Below are positions 4,727-6,375 of a DNA stretch of 6,375 bases, one piece after another (the first letter of the stretch is position 1; each line of letters starts with the position of its first letter). A program made the translations under genes and the position numbers. The notes under the pieces were generated by a model. The model worked only from the letters and a program-made list of their open reading frames with translations. It ran no database searches and was not told the DNA's origin. Source of the stretch: Candidatus Aegiribacteria sp. (lineage in GTDB: Bacteria; Fermentibacterota; Fermentibacteria; Fermentibacterales; JCC-6); the NCBI GenBank assembly GCA_030600975.1, contig JAUVUL010000114.1, positions 1-6,375 of the forward strand, read 5' to 3'.

Positions 4727-5938
4727 ATGACCGTATCAACCATTGCCCTTGTTGGATTTGCGATTGTAGGAGGCCTTTACGCGGGAAAACTGGTAAGAAA
4801 AACCGGTCTTCCCTCTCTCATAGGTTTTATGATCGCCGGCGCAATACTGGGGGTATCGGCCTTCAAGGTTTTCGATGAACGAATACTTCAGCATCTGGCC
4901 TTCATTCCGGATATCGCCCTTGGTTTTGTCGCCTTCAGCATCGGCTCAGAGTTGAATCTGAAGGTTCTCAGGCGGCTTGGAAAGAGTATTACAGCGATTC
5001 TATTCTGTGAAACACTTCTGGCATTTATTCTGGTAACCGCTGCTGTACTGCTGGTTACCGGGGGCGACTGGCCATTCGCCCTGATCTTCGGCGCCATGGC
5101 TCCTGCCACAGCTCCCGCAGGTACTGTTGCAGTTATCCAGGAATACAGGGCAAAGGGTGATCTTACTCAGGCCATGTACGCTGTTGTCGGCTTCGATGAT
5201 GGTATTGCCATACTGATCTTCGGATTTGCATCCGCCGCAAGTAAAGCACTGCTTGCATCTGAGACGGGGGGATCTACCGACCTGCTGGCAACAGCAGGAG
5301 AACCCGCCCTGGAAATACTCCTGAGCATCGCCGCTGGTCTTCTGCTCGGATTTATCTATTCAAAACTCGTATCGCGGATACGTTCACGTAACAATATCCC
5401 CGCCCTGACCTTTGGATTCGTATGTCTGGCTGTCGGGTCGGCAATAACTTACGGCTTCTCCCCCATTCTCACACCGATGGTGATGGGTTTCGTCCTTTCA
5501 AACACTTCCAGAAGCATGACAAGTTCGGTTGCCACCAGAATGCGCCCTCTGATGCCGCTCATATTCATTCTTTTCTTCTTCATTGCAGGAGCACATCTCA
5601 AAATAGGATCGCTGCCCTCACTCGGATTGCTTGGACTTGTTTATATCATCGCAAGGTCAGCAGGCAAGATTTTCGGAGCAAGATTCGGGGCAATAATAGG
5701 TAAGGCAAGACCAACTATAAGAAAATACCTCGGTATCGGATTGCTCTCCCAGGCCGGAGTTGCAATCGGTTTATCGATAGTGGTATCTCAGCAGTTCTCT
5801 CGTCTCGGCGAACGCGGTGCTCTGATCGGAACAGCAGTACTAACAACGGTTACCGCAACATGCATCGTATTCGAGATCATCGGACCGATAATGGCCAAGA
5901 TCGCGCTTAAGAAAGCCGGGGAAATCCCAGACGATTGA
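4727..5938 (+). CDS. CPA2-family cation/proton antiporter (Na+/H+ exchanger domain, no TrkA-N domain)
   Basis: Integral membrane antiporter exchanging Na+ or K+ for H+, used for pH and cation homeostasis. The 403 residues are almost entirely membrane-embedded, with some twelve or thirteen hydrophobic segments. The first (4-20) leads to the KLVRKTGLPSLIGFMIAG pattern (21-38). FGAMAPATAPAGTVAVI (121-137) is the unwound-helix region preceding EYRAKG. VVGFDDGIAI (153-162) carries the D157-D158 pair typical of CPA2 ion-binding sites. RSAGKIFGA (310-318) and LLSQAGVAIGLS (339-350) are also family hallmarks. KefB/KefC-type members add a C-terminal RCK/TrkA-N nucleotide-binding domain; here the protein ends about 20 residues after the last helix, so gating input must come from elsewhere, plausibly the EIIA-PII-like protein encoded just upstream. 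ATG 4727 is the only sensible start. Ion specificity cannot be told from sequence. Confidence 0.92.
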   Translation: MTVSTIALVGFAIVGGLYAGKLVRKTGLPSLIGFMIAGAILGVSAFKVFDERILQHLAFIPDIALGFVAFSIGSELNLKVLRRLGKSITAILFCETLLAFILVTAAVLLVTGGDWPFALIFGAMAPATAPAGTVAVIQEYRAKGDLTQAMYAVVGFDDGIAILIFGFASAASKALLASETGGSTDLLATAGEPALEILLSIAAGLLLGFIYSKLVSRIRSRNNIPALTFGFVCLAVGSAITYGFSPILTPMVMGFVLSNTSRSMTSSVATRMRPLMPLIFILFFFIAGAHLKIGSLPSLGLLGLVYIIARSAGKIFGARFGAIIGKARPTIRKYLGIGLLSQAGVAIGLSIVVSQQFSRLGERGALIGTAVLTTVTATCIVFEIIGPIMAKIALKKAGEIPDD

Positions 5939-6024
5939 GCTTTGGGACTTGACTCCTGGGCATCGATGTTTTCTGTAGATCCAGGATTGAAAATTGTAAT
6001 CGCATTAAATAATCAGGGATTGAG
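5939..6024 (+). other. Spacer after the antiporter with a weak hairpin
   Basis: TCCTGG (5954-5959) can pair with CCAGGA (5981-5986), extended by ATC/GAT inside a 2-nt bulge, around a large loop. It is not followed by a T-run, so I do not call it a terminator. AGGGA at 6014-6018 is a plausible ribosome site for the downstream remnant. Confidence 0.3.
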
Positions 6025-6340
6025 ATGCGAGAATTTATCCAGTGGCAGTCTGAACCTTTGCTGAAACAACTGGTAGGGCAGTATCCCGTTGTGACTCTTA
6101 CCGGCCCAAGACAGTCCGGAAAAACAACTATGTGCCGTATGTCATTCCCGGACATGGCCTATGCTAACTTCGAAGAGCTGGATACCCGAGAATCTGCCGC
6201 GACCGATCCCAGAGGCTTCCTGGCGCGATTTCCGGAGGTGCCATTCCGGACGAGATTCAGTTTGTTCCAGAACTTACTTCATTAAAGATAATGACGCTTA
6301 TCAGTAATCCGTGGCATTGACCGGACAGATTAATATATTG
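6025..6340 (+). pseudogene. Decayed AAA_14/DUF4143-type ATPase (frameshifts and stop)
   Basis: The 5' end encodes a typical opening of the COG1373 ATPase family: a basic start, VVTLTGPRQSGKTT with the P-loop (residues 22-35), then YANFEELDTRESAATDPRGF (45-64). Full members are about 380-450 residues, but this frame stops at 6283-6285. The expected text continues in other frames: after 6230 the -1 frame reads G-G-A-I-P-D-E-I-Q-F-V-P-E-L-T-S-L, the Walker B-like strand of the family, as if one base were lost near 6229-6234. From about 6281 a third frame reads I-K-D-N-D-A-Y-Q, a TAA stop (6305-6307), then S-V-A-L-T-G-Q, matching the family's LTGSQ strand. Two frame changes plus a stop indicate a dead gene; the extreme right end (6341-6375) is no longer recognisable. 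These ATPases are often mobile and lineage-expanded, with poorly known function. A sequencing error could explain one shift but hardly all. Confidence 0.78.
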
Positions 6341-6375
6341 TATCATTAGGCTGATATAGTTGAGAGAAACTGGGA

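Noticed and set aside
5954..5986. Intrinsic terminator after the antiporter gene
   Set aside because: The six-bp stem has a large loop and no T-run.
1..6375. CRISPR array, tRNA, rRNA, insertion sequence or prophage signatures
   Set aside because: No spaced repeats, tRNA-like cloverleaf, transposase or terminal inverted repeats were seen on either strand.

Overview
The window is bacterial, roughly 45-50% GC by eye, with tightly packed genes. Apparent TTG initiation (substrate-binding protein, HAD hydrolase, perhaps the permease) and the gene mix suggest a free-living bacterium, possibly from a poorly sampled anaerobic or environmental lineage. No rRNA, tRNA or marker gene fixes the taxon, so this is only an impression.

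Left half (1-2625, all minus strand): an ABC importer operon of the nitrate/sulfonate/taurine (NitT/TauT) class, in the order lipoprotein substrate-binding protein, permease, ATPase. The ATPase runs off the left edge just before its H-loop histidine. The binding protein carries an unusual His/Cys-rich segment and a His-Pro-Cys-Cys motif. This makes a generic nitrate or taurine assignment unsafe and hints at a metal or metal-coordinated ligand.

Middle (2626-3161): an AT-rich divergent control region. On the minus strand it holds a perfect TATAAT hexamer behind a GCGTTAACGC palindrome, a stem that could mask a strong Shine-Dalgarno sequence, and at that Shine-Dalgarno an ATG-TGA start-stop overlapping a 9-codon ORF with two Cys codons. 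On the plus strand it holds a weak promoter candidate and a very strong ribosome binding site for the first rightward gene.

Right half (3162-5938, plus strand): a probable three-gene operon. It encodes a HAD-superfamily phosphatase-like protein, a 270-residue protein combining a PTS EIIA (fructose/mannitol/nitrogen-type) domain with a C-terminal domain whose pattern resembles small PII-like regulators, and a 403-residue CPA2 cation/proton antiporter beginning 2 nt after the EIIA stop. The antiporter has no C-terminal TrkA-N domain. The simplest reading is that the EIIA-PII-like protein is its dedicated cytosolic regulator. This is the most interesting module in the window.

Right end (6025-6375): a decayed remnant of an AAA_14/DUF4143-type ATPase with an intact P-loop followed by at least two frame changes and a stop.
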